A stretch of DNA of 64,000 nucleotides, from positions 7,874,001-7,938,000 of the forward strand of contig NZ_JARUMJ010000001.1 in NCBI RefSeq assembly GCF_036898465.1. Reading direction: 5' to 3'. This document shows, in pieces, positions 24,939 to 33,123 of this stretch. Each line of letters starts with the position of its first letter. The first letter of the stretch is position 1. Source of the DNA: Streptomyces sp. B21-105. Lineage in GTDB: Bacteria; Actinomycetota; Actinomycetes; Streptomycetales; Streptomycetaceae. The translations under genes were made by a program, and so were the position numbers. The notes beneath the pieces were generated by a model. That model did not search any database. It saw nothing but the letters and a program-made list of their open reading frames with translations, and was not told the DNA's origin.

Positions 24939-25708
24939 CGTGCCTCCTCCAGGCGCACGCTCTCCCCGTGCCCCAGCCGGTGCACGGCCACGCCCGGCGC
25001 ACGCTCCGCCGCGAGCCGCACGAACTCCTCACCGGGCGCGTGGAACTCATGGGGTCGCACCGCGTCCATGCCGATCGGCCAGTACGTGCCGTAGTGCACC
25101 GGCACCGCGCTGCGCGGACCCAGCAGGGCCAGCGCCTCGGCTGCCCGCCCCGCGTCCAGGTGCCCCTCGCCCAGATGCGGCCCCCAGCCGCCCACCGGCA
25201 GCAGCGCCACGTCGACCGGCCCGACCTCCTCGGCCATGTCCTCGAACAGGCCGGTGTCCCCGGCGAAGTACGTCCGCGCCGCGCCTTCGACGACGTACCC
25301 GAGAGCGGGGGAGGAGCGCCGGCCGACCGGCAGCCGCCGTCCGTCGTGCCGCGCGGGCACCGCCCGTATCCGGACCCCGCCCACGGACGTCTCGTCGCCC
25401 GGCTCCATCTCGCTCAGCCGCAGATGCCGCAGCCGCCGCAGCCCGGGCACGGCGCGCGGCGCGCCCCGGGGCACCAGCAGGCGCGTGCCCGGCGCGAGGC
25501 GCGCCAGCGAGGGCACGTGCAGATGATCGGCGTGCAGGTGGGAGACGAGCGCGACGTCGGCGTTCCACGCCCCGGGCGGGGGCATGGCGCCCCGGCGGCG
25601 GCGCAGATGCGCGAGACGGCGGGCGAACAAGGGGTCGGTGAGCACACGCACGTCCGAATCCTCGACCGTGCAGGTCGCGTGACCCCACCACGTGATCTCC
25701 ACCGCCAC
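24935..25708 (-). CDS. MBL-fold metallo-hydrolase
   Basis: This 257-residue metallo-beta-lactamase-fold protein has an ITWWGHATCTVED opening, the HxHxDH motif SHLHADHLHVP, the Asp in TYFAGDTGLFED and the His in VPVHYGTYWP. It belongs to the UlaG/YtnP-like group of short MBL hydrolases. The GTG at 25708 follows a perfect AAGGAGG on the minus strand. Its stop overlaps the DedA start. The pairing of a soluble MBL hydrolase with a DedA lipid transporter suggests action on a lipid or its head group (inference). Confidence 0.85.
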   Translation of the reverse strand: MAVEITWWGHATCTVEDSDVRVLTDPLFARRLAHLRRRRGAMPPPGAWNADVALVSHLHADHLHVPSLARLAPGTRLLVPRGAPRAVPGLRRLRHLRLSEMEPGDETSVGGVRIRAVPARHDGRRLPVGRRSSPALGYVVEGAARTYFAGDTGLFEDMAEEVGPVDVALLPVGGWGPHLGEGHLDAGRAAEALALLGPRSAVPVHYGTYWPIGMDAVRPHEFHAPGEEFVRLAAERAPGVAVHRLGHGESVRLEEAR

Positions 25709-25792
25709 CTCTTTGCCTCCTTCGCGCGACTCCCCCGAAGCCTACGGGCAGGAGTAGGGTCGGCGACTGAACCCGGAGGTGAGGGGGACGCC

Positions 25793-26203
25793 ATGGGACC
25801 GCCGCGGGTCACGCGGGTCACCGCGATCGCGAGTCTGACGCCGCTCGAGGAACTGGACGCCGATCCCTTCCTGGTGGACTCCCGCAGCCAGCACGCGATG
25901 TGCGCGCGGTGGGCCGCGGAGCGAGGCCACGTCGTCAGCCGGGAACTGCTGGTGCGCGGGCTGCGCGCCGACCACTGCGTGCTGTGGGACGGCGTGGTGC
26001 CCGGCGTCGACCTGTTCGTCGCGCCGAGCCGCCGGGTGCTGGAGAGCGCGCTGTCGTCCGTCGAGGAGTTCACCGCCGAATGCGCGCGGCGCGGGGTGCG
26101 CGTGGAGACGGTCGGCAGCGCCGAACCCGCCTACGACGCGCAGATGAAGGCCCGGGTGCACCGCAGGCTGTCCATGCCGACGGCCGGCTACGACGGACGG
26201 TAG
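25793..26203 (+). CDS. Hypothetical protein
   Basis: This 136-residue soluble protein is of unknown family. It contains FLVDSRSQHAMCARWAAERG, LRADHCVLWDGVVPGVDLFV and SVEEFTAECARRGVRVETVG, a mixed alpha/beta pattern without known catalytic motifs. The ATG at 25793 is preceded by GGAGGTGAGGGGG. It is divergent from the MBL/DedA pair and 33 bp upstream of the large holin-like/phosphatase gene, with which it may form an operon. Confidence 0.6.
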   Translation: MGPPRVTRVTAIASLTPLEELDADPFLVDSRSQHAMCARWAAERGHVVSRELLVRGLRADHCVLWDGVVPGVDLFVAPSRRVLESALSSVEEFTAECARRGVRVETVGSAEPAYDAQMKARVHRRLSMPTAGYDGR

Positions 26204-26236
26204 TCCCCCGGGGCCCGGGGTGCGCCTCGCCGCGGT

Positions 26237-28495
26237 ATGACAGGGTGGAAGACGGCTCCCACGGGCGTCGGGGCCGGGACGCGAGGTGTACGGGGCGTGC
26301 GTGGGGTGCGATGGCGGCGGGCCGTCAGTCAGGCAGGGCGGAGCGTCACGGTGTGGGCCGTCTCCACCCTGACGATGCTCGTGCTGGCCGGGATACTGCC
26401 GGACTTCCGGCTGCAGTCGCCCGACGGCGACAGCGCCACCACCATCGCCATGACCGCCGCCGCCGGAGCGGGCGTCTTCGGCGTGCTGTCCGCCCTGGCC
26501 TGGCCGCTGCTGGTCCGCCTCCTGCTGCTCGTGCCGGCGCTGGTCCTCGGCCTGCTGGTGTTCTTCCTCAACGGCTCGCTGCTGCTTCTCGCTCTGCGGC
26601 TGAACCCCTCCGGACAGAGCGAGGCGGCTCCCGAGACCGCCGTCATCGTCGCCGCCGTGATGTCCGCCGTCGCCTCCGCGACGGGCGCGGCCCTGGCCGT
26701 GCGCGACGACGACGCCTACCGCCGCCGCCTGTACCGCCTCGCCGACCGCCGGCGCAGAGGCGGCCCCGCCTGCCCGGCCACCCCCGGCACCCTCTTCCTC
26801 CAGCTCGACGGCGTGGGCCACGACGTGCTGGTCGCGGCCGTGCGGAAGGGGCTGATGCCGACCGTCGAGCGGTGGCTGGGCGACACACTCGCCGCCGCCG
26901 CCGACGCCGAAGGCGGCACCGGCGAACCGGGAAGCTCCGTCAGCGGCCGCCCTCCGGCCGCGACCGTGCCGTCCTCGGCGTCCTCGGCGTCGGCGGCGCC
27001 GCGTGCCACGCACCGCCTCACCCTCTGGCGCACCGACTGGTCCAGCCAGACCGGCGCGAGCCAGCTCGGCATCCTGCACGGCAGCAACCACGACCTGCCC
27101 GCCTTCCGCTGGTACGAGAAGGACACCGGGGAGGTGATGGTCTGCAACCGTCCGACCAGCGCCGCCGAACTCCAGCGCCGCGCGGTCGAACGCACCCGTG
27201 ACGGCGGCCTGCTGTCCGCCGGCGGCGCCAGCCGCGGCAACCTGTTCAGCGGCGGCGCCGACGAGCAGGCGCTCGTGCTGTCCATAGCCGCCCGCCGGCG
27301 CAGCCGGGAGACCCGCTCCCGGGCCGGCTACTTCGCCTACTTCAGCGACCCGGCGAACGCCGTGCGCACCGCCCTGTCGTTCGTCGCCGAGGTCGTCCGC
27401 GAGATCGGCCAGTCCACCCGCGCCCGGCTGCGCGGCGACCGCCCACGCGTCGGCCGCGGCGGCCTCTACCCCTTCGTCCGCGCCTTCGCGACCGTCGTCG
27501 AACGCGACGTCGTGGTGGCCGCGGTGATGGGCGACATGCTCGCCGGGCGCCGCGCCGTCTACGCCGACCTGGTGGCGTACGACGAGGTCGCGCACCATTC
27601 CGGACCGCTCGGCCGGGACACCGAGCAGGTCCTCGGCCGGCTCGACCGGGCACTCGCGCTGATCGAGACCGTCGCCGAGCACGCCCCCCGCCCCTACCGG
27701 ATCGTCGTCCTGTCCGACCACGGCCAGAGCCCCGGCGAGACGTTCCACGCCCGCTATGGCCTCACCCTCGGCGACCTGGTGCGCGCCGGCTGCGGACTGC
27801 CCGTGCCGCGCAGGGCGCAACACACCCACAGCGGCGCCGAGGCCCGCGCCGCCGTCCGCGCGGCGCTGCGCCGCCCCGTGGAGGAGACGCACGGGGGCCG
27901 GGAGCCGTCCGGCCGCCGCTCGGAGCCGATCGTGCTCGCCTCCGGCAACCTCGCCCTGATCTCCTTCCCGGACGTCCCGCACCGGATGAGCAAGGAGGAG
28001 ATCGACGCCCGTCACCCCGCGCTGCTGTCCACCCTCGCCAACCATCCCGGCGTCGGCTTCCTGCTGGTGCGCAGCGAGGAGCACGACGGAGTCGTCCTCG
28101 GCGCGTACGGCGCGCGGATCCCGCTCGACCGGCTGGACGACGACCCCGGCCCGCTGGCCGTGTTCGGGCCCGGCGCGGCCGACGCCGTGCGCCGCACCCA
28201 CACCTTCCCGCACACCGCAGACATCATGGTCAACTCCTGTTACGACCCGGCCGACGGCGAGGTCCTCGCCTTCGAGGAGCAGATCGGCTCGCACGGCGGC
28301 CTCGGCGGCGCCCAGGCCCGGCCGTTCCTGCTGTCCCCGCTGGCCCTGTCCGCGCCCGCCGCGGACGGCGAGGAACTCGTCGGCGCGGAACACGTGCACA
28401 GTGTCCTGCGCCGCTGGCTGCGCGAGTCCGACGGCCCCCAGGTCCCCCTGAAGACGGCCCGCGAGGAGCCCGCCCAGGAGGAACGCGCCGCCTGA
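26237..28495 (+). CDS. Phage-holin-like membrane domain fused to an alkaline phosphatase-superfamily domain
   Basis: This 752-residue protein joins an N-terminal membrane module to a cytoplasmic or external phosphodiesterase module. Four hydrophobic segments span about residues 35-155 (VWAVSTLTMLVLAGILPDF, VLSALAWPLLVRLLLLVPAL, VLGLLVFFLNGSLLLLALRL, AVIVAAVMSAVASATGAALA), matching the phage_holin_4-like unit. The phosphatase part has the metal Asp in LFLQLDGVGHDVL, the nucleophile region TDWSSQTGASQLGILHGSN, and the distal metal ligands LVAYDEVAHHSG and VLSDHGQSPG. The alkaline phosphatase superfamily includes nucleotide pyrophosphatases and lipid-modifying phosphotransferases, so a role at the envelope is likely. 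An insertion rich in Ala/Ser (about 215-255) interrupts the domain. Confidence 0.82.
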   Translation: MTGWKTAPTGVGAGTRGVRGVRGVRWRRAVSQAGRSVTVWAVSTLTMLVLAGILPDFRLQSPDGDSATTIAMTAAAGAGVFGVLSALAWPLLVRLLLLVPALVLGLLVFFLNGSLLLLALRLNPSGQSEAAPETAVIVAAVMSAVASATGAALAVRDDDAYRRRLYRLADRRRRGGPACPATPGTLFLQLDGVGHDVLVAAVRKGLMPTVERWLGDTLAAAADAEGGTGEPGSSVSGRPPAATVPSSASSASAAPRATHRLTLWRTDWSSQTGASQLGILHGSNHDLPAFRWYEKDTGEVMVCNRPTSAAELQRRAVERTRDGGLLSAGGASRGNLFSGGADEQALVLSIAARRRSRETRSRAGYFAYFSDPANAVRTALSFVAEVVREIGQSTRARLRGDRPRVGRGGLYPFVRAFATVVERDVVVAAVMGDMLAGRRAVYADLVAYDEVAHHSGPLGRDTEQVLGRLDRALALIETVAEHAPRPYRIVVLSDHGQSPGETFHARYGLTLGDLVRAGCGLPVPRRAQHTHSGAEARAAVRAALRRPVEETHGGREPSGRRSEPIVLASGNLALISFPDVPHRMSKEEIDARHPALLSTLANHPGVGFLLVRSEEHDGVVLGAYGARIPLDRLDDDPGPLAVFGPGAADAVRRTHTFPHTADIMVNSCYDPADGEVLAFEEQIGSHGGLGGAQARPFLLSPLALSAPAADGEELVGAEHVHSVLRRWLRESDGPQVPLKTAREEPAQEERAA

Positions 28496-28503
28496 GCACC
28501 GCC

Positions 28504-28634
28504 GCGCCGGATCGCGCCGGATCGCGCCGGAGTGGTGCTCGCGCCTGGCGGACACCGGCCGGCGCACACCGGCCGGCGGACAACTGACCGCCGCACACCG
28601 GCCCGGCGGACATCGGCCCGGCGGGCAACTGCCG
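28504..28634. repeat. GC-rich short repeats in a 422-bp intergenic region
   Basis: Two GGATCGCGCC units are followed by about five CACACCGGCC(GG)CGGAC-type units of 16-25 bp. The whole gap from 28496 to 28917 shows no convincing gene. The OsmC promoter is expected in its last part. Confidence 0.6.
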
Positions 28635-28917
28635 GACCGGCAGCCGACGTTCACCGGCGCCCTGTCCGGGACGGTGTCCGCCGCGAGGGACGACTTCCCT
28701 CCGACGGCCTCCCTCCCGGCGCGCCCGAGCCGGTGGTCACCGACGGCTGGTGCGGCGTCCCGCGGGGCGCGACGCGGGCACGCCTCCCCGGCTCCGCCGG
28801 GCCGCCGGCTGCCGTGCACGGCTCGAGGGCCGGTGTTGCGGGTACGGCGAGGCGGAGTGTGATCGGATACGGGTATGCGATCCCGTCCACCGGGATCCCC
28901 ATGCGAAAGGAATATCC

Positions 28918-29346
28918 GTGGCCACCACGCGCTCCGCACACACCGTCTGGGAAGGCAACCTGCTCGAGGGCAACGGGGTCGTGACCTTCGACTCCTCCGG
29001 TGCCATCGGCCAGCAGCCCGTGACGTGGGCCGCCCGTACCCAGGAGGCGAACGGCAAGACCAGTCCCGAGGAGCTGATCGCGGCAGCCCACTCCAGCTGC
29101 TTCTCCATGGCTTTCTCGCACGCCCTGGCCGGTGCGGGCACGCCGCCCGCCAAGCTCGTCACCTCGGCCGACGTGACCTTCCAGCCGGGCGAGGGCATCA
29201 CCGGCATCCACCTGACCGTGGAGGGCACGGTGCCCGGTCTCGACGAGGACGCGTTCCTCGCCGCCGCCGAGCAGGCCAAGGTCAACTGCCCCGTCAGCCA
29301 GGCCCTGAAGGCCGTCCCGATCACGCTGTCGGCCAAGCTCGCCTGA
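28918..29346 (+). CDS. OsmC family peroxiredoxin
   Basis: This 142-residue OsmC-type thiol peroxidase reduces organic hydroperoxides. Two redox cysteines are in AAHSSCFSMAF (near residue 60) and KVNCPVSQALKAVP (near residue 125). The opening TRSAHTVWEGNLLEGNGVV and the TSPEELIAAAHSS motif are typical of OsmC rather than Ohr. The GTG at 28918 was chosen because CGAAAGGAAT lies just upstream and the fold starts there. It probably responds to osmotic or oxidative stress, as in other bacteria. Confidence 0.9.
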   Translation: MATTRSAHTVWEGNLLEGNGVVTFDSSGAIGQQPVTWAARTQEANGKTSPEELIAAAHSSCFSMAFSHALAGAGTPPAKLVTSADVTFQPGEGITGIHLTVEGTVPGLDEDAFLAAAEQAKVNCPVSQALKAVPITLSAKLA

Positions 29347-29385
29347 CCGGCAGCTCGCCTGACCGGCAGAGTTCGCCTGACCGGC
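29337..29385. repeat. Three 16-17 bp repeats including the OsmC stop codon
   Basis: The sequence GCTCGCCTGACCGGCA, which contains the OsmC TGA, is repeated twice more (GCTCGCCTGACCGGCA, then GTTCGCCTGACCGGCC). The duplicated end places extra in-phase-like stop motifs downstream of the gene. Confidence 0.75.
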
Positions 29386-29466
29386 CGCCCTCGCCGGGCG
29401 CGCCGGGCCGCTCCCGACGGACGGCCCGCGCGCGCCCCGCGAGGCGGCCCCGGCCCGCCACGCGCT

Positions 29467-29922
29467 TCAGACGAGGCCGGTCAAACCCCTGATCGCCGAC
29501 TGGGCCCACTCCTGCGCTCCCACCGCCGTGCCCGCCGCCAGCCCGGTCGCCACGGGGGCCAGGGCCCCCTTGAGCGTCGTGACCGCACGGCGGACGCGGC
29601 CGGGCTCGGGGGAGTCCGAGCCGGTGATCTCCGCGATGACCTCCTCGGCCGCCGTCGCGGCGTCCGTACGGTCGCGGTCGGCGAGGCCCGCCTCGGGCAG
29701 CTGCCGGAGCAGTTCGCTCACCATCGCCGCGAGCGCCTCGTAACCGGGCGCGACCGAGCCGTCGTTGATCTGCTGGTTCTGGGTGACCGTCTCGTTGTTC
29801 CAGGCGAACTGGGCGTTCGAGACACCCTTGTTGAACACCGGCCCGTCGTAGTTGTTCACCTGCTGCGGGTTGTTCGGCATCTTCGCGGTGTCCGGGTCAT
29901 GGGCGTTGTTCGGTTCGTTCAC
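29467..29922 (-). CDS. Small helical protein carrying the VNNYxGPVF motif (partner of the beta-helix protein)
   Basis: This 151-residue protein has unknown function. An Asn/Gln-rich segment of 29 residues (22-50) begins VNNYDGPVF and ends TQNQQ. It shares 17 of 29 positions with the end of the beta-helix protein encoded just upstream. A helical domain follows (EALAAMVSELLRQLPEAGLA, then ATAAEEVIAEIT), with a Gly/Ala-rich amphipathic end (LAPVATGLAAGTAVGAQEWA) that could insert into membranes. The GTG at 29922 overlaps the upstream stop (GTGA), so the two are translationally coupled. The layout, a short polar beta motif attached to a helical domain, resembles bacterial amyloid-signalling pairs; this is inference. 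No enzyme motif is present. Confidence 0.7.
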   Translation of the reverse strand: MNEPNNAHDPDTAKMPNNPQQVNNYDGPVFNKGVSNAQFAWNNETVTQNQQINDGSVAPGYEALAAMVSELLRQLPEAGLADRDRTDAATAAEEVIAEITGSDSPEPGRVRRAVTTLKGALAPVATGLAAGTAVGAQEWAQSAIRGLTGLV

Positions 29923-31781
29923 CGGCTGGCTCCGTCCGGGTCGGTGGGGGCGTTGGGGGCAGTGGGGTCGTGGGGGGAGGTGGGGGAAGCGGAGGCATGG
30001 GGGGAAGCGGGCGCGGTAGGGGCGCGTCGGGGTCGATCGACGCCGGCATGACCGGCGTCACCGGTCTGCTCGCCCCGGTCGTCCGGTCGGCCCTGAAGTG
30101 TCTGCTGCTGGGCGACGTTGGTGTTGCCCCACGCCAACTGGGCGCTGTGCACGGCCTCCACGAAGACGGGGCCGTGGTAGTTGTTCACGATCGTCGGCGG
30201 CGGAGCGGGCTCGGTGATCTCCTTGACCGGCAGCGTCGTACGCAACGAGACCAGCTGGACGCGCCCGGTGTGCTGCACCGCGGTCTTTGACGTCCCGGTC
30301 ACGGAACAGTCCACCAGCCGGCCGCCGCACGACTCGTCGAAGCGCAGGCCCGTTGCCGCGCAGTCCTCGAAACGGCTGCCGGCGACGTCCACGAACGCGG
30401 AGCCCGTCCCGCACAGTCCGTACGACTGCGCCCCCGTCACGGTGAGGTTCCGGGCGACGAGCCGTGCCGTCCCGAACGCCAGGGCCCCGCCGGTCTCCAC
30501 TCCGGTGACGGTGCAGTCGTGCAGGTGCAGTTGGGCCTCCTCGCCCGCGCCGAAGCCCAGCAGCCCGCGCTCGGCGACGGCAGCCCTGAGCGTCACCCGG
30601 GACTGGCCGACGGCGGCCACGGCGATCATGTCGAAGTCGGCGAAGGCCACGCCGGTGAGCTCGGCCGTGGTGCCGCCGTTGCCCTTGGTGTCCAGGCCGA
30701 ACGGGCAACGCTCGACGCGGCTGTCCTCGAACACGGCCTTGCTCTCGTCCAAGACCCGCAGCCCGACGCCGGTCAGGTCGCGCACCAGGCACCCGGTGAA
30801 CCGGCCTCTGGCGTGGTCGGTGACGGCGATGCCCACATTGCCGCCCGAGACGCGGCAGCCGCTCATCTGCGGAGCACCGCCCCGCGTCGACAGCACCCCG
30901 ACGTTGCCCGCGTCGACGACCTCGCAGTCCTCGAAGGCGCCCCGGCCCGCGTCCTGGACGTGAATGCCCGTGTCGCGGCAGCCGGTGAACACGCAGTTCC
31001 GCACCTGCGGGTCGGCGCCGCTCGCCACCAGGATCCCGTTCTCGGCGTCGCGGACCCGGGTGCCGCGGACGGCGCCCCTGGACTGCTCGACGAACTGGAG
31101 CGCCGGCCCGTGCACGCCTTCGATCCGGCAGCCCTCGACGGTCAACTCCGCCTGCGTGTCCGCGATCACGGCCGCACGCTCGGTGCCGGTGATCTCGCAG
31201 CCGGTGAGCTGCGCCCAGGCGTCGCTGACGCGCACGCCGTGGATCCGGGCGCCGTCGACCCGGCTGTCCCGGATCGTGACCCGGGCGCTCTCGATCACCG
31301 CGACCGCGTTGTCGGCCGCAGCGGCGAACCGGCACCGCTCGACGACTCCGGCCGCGCCGGTGAACACGGTGCGGCCGAACCGGAACCCGCTGTCCGTCAG
31401 CGTGGCGGAGGCGCCCGGCGACACGTGCACGCACACCCCGTTGTGCGCCCGCACCTCCACGCGGTCGAGGGCGAGCGATCCGCCTCGGCAGTGGACGACT
31501 CCGGCGTCGGCGTCCCGCCCGGTCAGTACGAGGCCGCGGACCACCACCGACCCGAACGCGGTCAGTACGGTGCCCCGCGGCCGGCTCACCACCACGGAAC
31601 CGGGTTCGCCGGCCGCCACCAGCTCGACCTCGCCGTGGACCGTGAGCTGCTCCTCGTACTGGCCGGGCGCGATCTCGATCCGCGCGGCACGGCCGCGCGC
31701 GGCCGCGGCTCGCAGCGCGGACCCGATGTCGGGATGCGCGCCGCGACGACCGCCCGGAGAGACGACGTACTTCCTGACCAT
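29919..31781 (-). CDS. Right-handed parallel beta-helix repeat protein with C-terminal VNNYxGPVF motif
   Basis: This 620-residue protein has no signal peptide, so it is probably cytoplasmic. After a short N-terminal segment (YVVSPGGRRGAHPDIGSALR, typical of bacterial beta-helix proteins), about 20 degenerate rungs of 22-24 residues follow to about residue 510. Examples are GCRDTGIHVQDAGRGAFEDC and GNVGIAVTDHARGRFTGCLV. This is the pectate-lyase-like fold, but no lyase catalytic residues are evident. Residues 532-560 (VNNYHGPVF through AQLAW to AQQQ) repeat the motif of the small downstream protein. A 60-residue Pro/Ser/Ala-rich tail completes it. The likely role is a scaffold or sensor that recruits its small partner; function is otherwise unknown. 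Confidence 0.8.
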   Translation of the reverse strand: MVRKYVVSPGGRRGAHPDIGSALRAAAARGRAARIEIAPGQYEEQLTVHGEVELVAAGEPGSVVVSRPRGTVLTAFGSVVVRGLVLTGRDADAGVVHCRGGSLALDRVEVRAHNGVCVHVSPGASATLTDSGFRFGRTVFTGAAGVVERCRFAAAADNAVAVIESARVTIRDSRVDGARIHGVRVSDAWAQLTGCEITGTERAAVIADTQAELTVEGCRIEGVHGPALQFVEQSRGAVRGTRVRDAENGILVASGADPQVRNCVFTGCRDTGIHVQDAGRGAFEDCEVVDAGNVGVLSTRGGAPQMSGCRVSGGNVGIAVTDHARGRFTGCLVRDLTGVGLRVLDESKAVFEDSRVERCPFGLDTKGNGGTTAELTGVAFADFDMIAVAAVGQSRVTLRAAVAERGLLGFGAGEEAQLHLHDCTVTGVETGGALAFGTARLVARNLTVTGAQSYGLCGTGSAFVDVAGSRFEDCAATGLRFDESCGGRLVDCSVTGTSKTAVQHTGRVQLVSLRTTLPVKEITEPAPPPTIVNNYHGPVFVEAVHSAQLAWGNTNVAQQQTLQGRPDDRGEQTGDAGHAGVDRPRRAPTAPASPHASASPTSPHDPTAPNAPTDPDGASR

Positions 31782-32005
31782 GCCCGCCTCCCCCGAAGCG
31801 CCCGCCCGAGCACCACCGTCGACCCCCGCGCAGCACCGTGCAGCACTGTTGATCGCCCGTGCAACGCTGTTGACTGTCCGTCACCGATGCTACCCGAGCG
31901 GGACTGCGGTGCCGGGTGTGCGGCAAGAGGCCTTCACCGAACCTGCCGCAAGGCCCCGGATCCCGGCCGGATCTCTTCCCGGAAAGCGGCTCCCGGCCGG
32001 CCGGG

Positions 32006-32869
32006 TCAGAGGTCGTCGCGGGCGTCCCGCAGGATCTGCTTGGTGTCCTCCGCGGACGCGGCGTGCGTCGTCATGTGGTCGAGGACCTCCAGGTGGGCGG
32101 AGACCTCCATGCGGTCGTCGAGGTAGAGCGCGCCGGTCAGATACTCGGTGACGACCATGTCGGGCAGCTCGGGCTCGCCGAAACGGAACAGCGAGAACGG
32201 CGCCGACGTCCCGGGATGCGGGCCCGCCACGAACTCGGAGACCTGCAGCGTGACCCGGTCCCGTTCGGCGAACTCCACCAGCTTGTCCAGCTGTTCGGAC
32301 ATCACGGCGGCGTCGACGCTCACCGGGCGGCGCAGCACCGTCTCGTCCATCACCACCCACAGACGGGGCGGGTCGGCGCTCTCCAACAGCCGCTGGCGTG
32401 CCATGCGCAGGGCCACATGCCGCTCGAGGGAGTCCGGCGCCGTGCGCCCGACGGTCCCCGCCTCCAGGACCGCGGCCGCGTAGGCCTGCGTCTGCAGAAG
32501 GCCGGGTACGAAGTGCGGCTCGTACGAACGGATCAGCCGTGCGGCGCCCTCCAGGCTCACGTAGAGGCTGAACCACTCCGGCAGGACGTCGTGGTAGCGC
32601 TGCCACCAGCCGGGACGGTTCGCCTCCTCGGTGAGCGAGACGAACGCCTCCGCCTCGTCCCGGGGGACGCCGTACTCCTCCAGCAGGACCTGCACGTACG
32701 GGACTTTCAGTGCGACGTCGGCCGTCTCCATGCGCCGTACGGTCGCCGGGGCGACGCGCAGCGCACGGGCCGCCTCGTCGCGGCTGAGGCTTGCCGCCTC
32801 GCGCAGTTCCTGCAGCCGCCTGCCGAGTACCACCTGGCCCACCGTGGGCGCGGGCCGTCGCTCACTCAC
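32006..32869 (-). CDS. XRE-family regulator with DUF5753-type C-terminal domain
   Basis: This 287-residue regulator is of the abundant Streptomyces type with an N-terminal helix-turn-helix (LGRRLQELREAASLSRDEAA, then RALRVAPATVRRMETADVAL) and a C-terminal DUF5753 domain (YEPHFVPGLLQTQAYAAAVL, VALRMARQRLLESADPPRLW, PFSLFRFGEPELPDMVVTEY). These regulators usually neighbour a small DUF397 partner; none is visible here. The GTG at 32869 is preceded by GGGGAG at a good distance; the frame extends upstream to 32914 but without support. An 11-bp satellite array lies in its upstream region. Confidence 0.88.
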   Translation of the reverse strand: MSERRPAPTVGQVVLGRRLQELREAASLSRDEAARALRVAPATVRRMETADVALKVPYVQVLLEEYGVPRDEAEAFVSLTEEANRPGWWQRYHDVLPEWFSLYVSLEGAARLIRSYEPHFVPGLLQTQAYAAAVLEAGTVGRTAPDSLERHVALRMARQRLLESADPPRLWVVMDETVLRRPVSVDAAVMSEQLDKLVEFAERDRVTLQVSEFVAGPHPGTSAPFSLFRFGEPELPDMVVTEYLTGALYLDDRMEVSAHLEVLDHMTTHAASAEDTKQILRDARDDL

Positions 32870-32955
32870 CCCACGTCTCCCCTGCGTGTCGAGGCACGCG
32901 GGCCAGTGTGTCACGTCCAGGCCGCGATCTCACGGGTAGCGGAGCAGGGCATTCA

Positions 32956-33109
32956 ATCGGGGACGGATCGGCGACTGATCGAGGATGGATCGGGGACGGA
33001 TCGGGGACGGATCGGGGACGGATCGGGGACTGATCGGGGACGGATCGGGGACGGATCGGGGACTGATCGGGGATGGATCAGCGCCGGACCAGGGCTGGAT
33101 CGGGGGCGA
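32956..33109. repeat. Array of fourteen 11-bp repeats (ATCGGGGACGG)
   Basis: Fourteen contiguous 11-bp units follow each other without gaps. Six are exact ATCGGGGACGG, others differ at one to four positions (for example ATCGGGGACTG), and the last three units are most degenerate. The array lies between two XRE-type regulators transcribed in the same direction. The period is close to one DNA turn. Confidence 0.9.
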
Positions 33110-33123
33110 GGGCCGGCTGTGCG

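Noticed and set aside
32956..33109. The 11-bp array considered as a CRISPR
   Set aside because: The units are contiguous and too short, with no unique spacers and no cas genes in the window.
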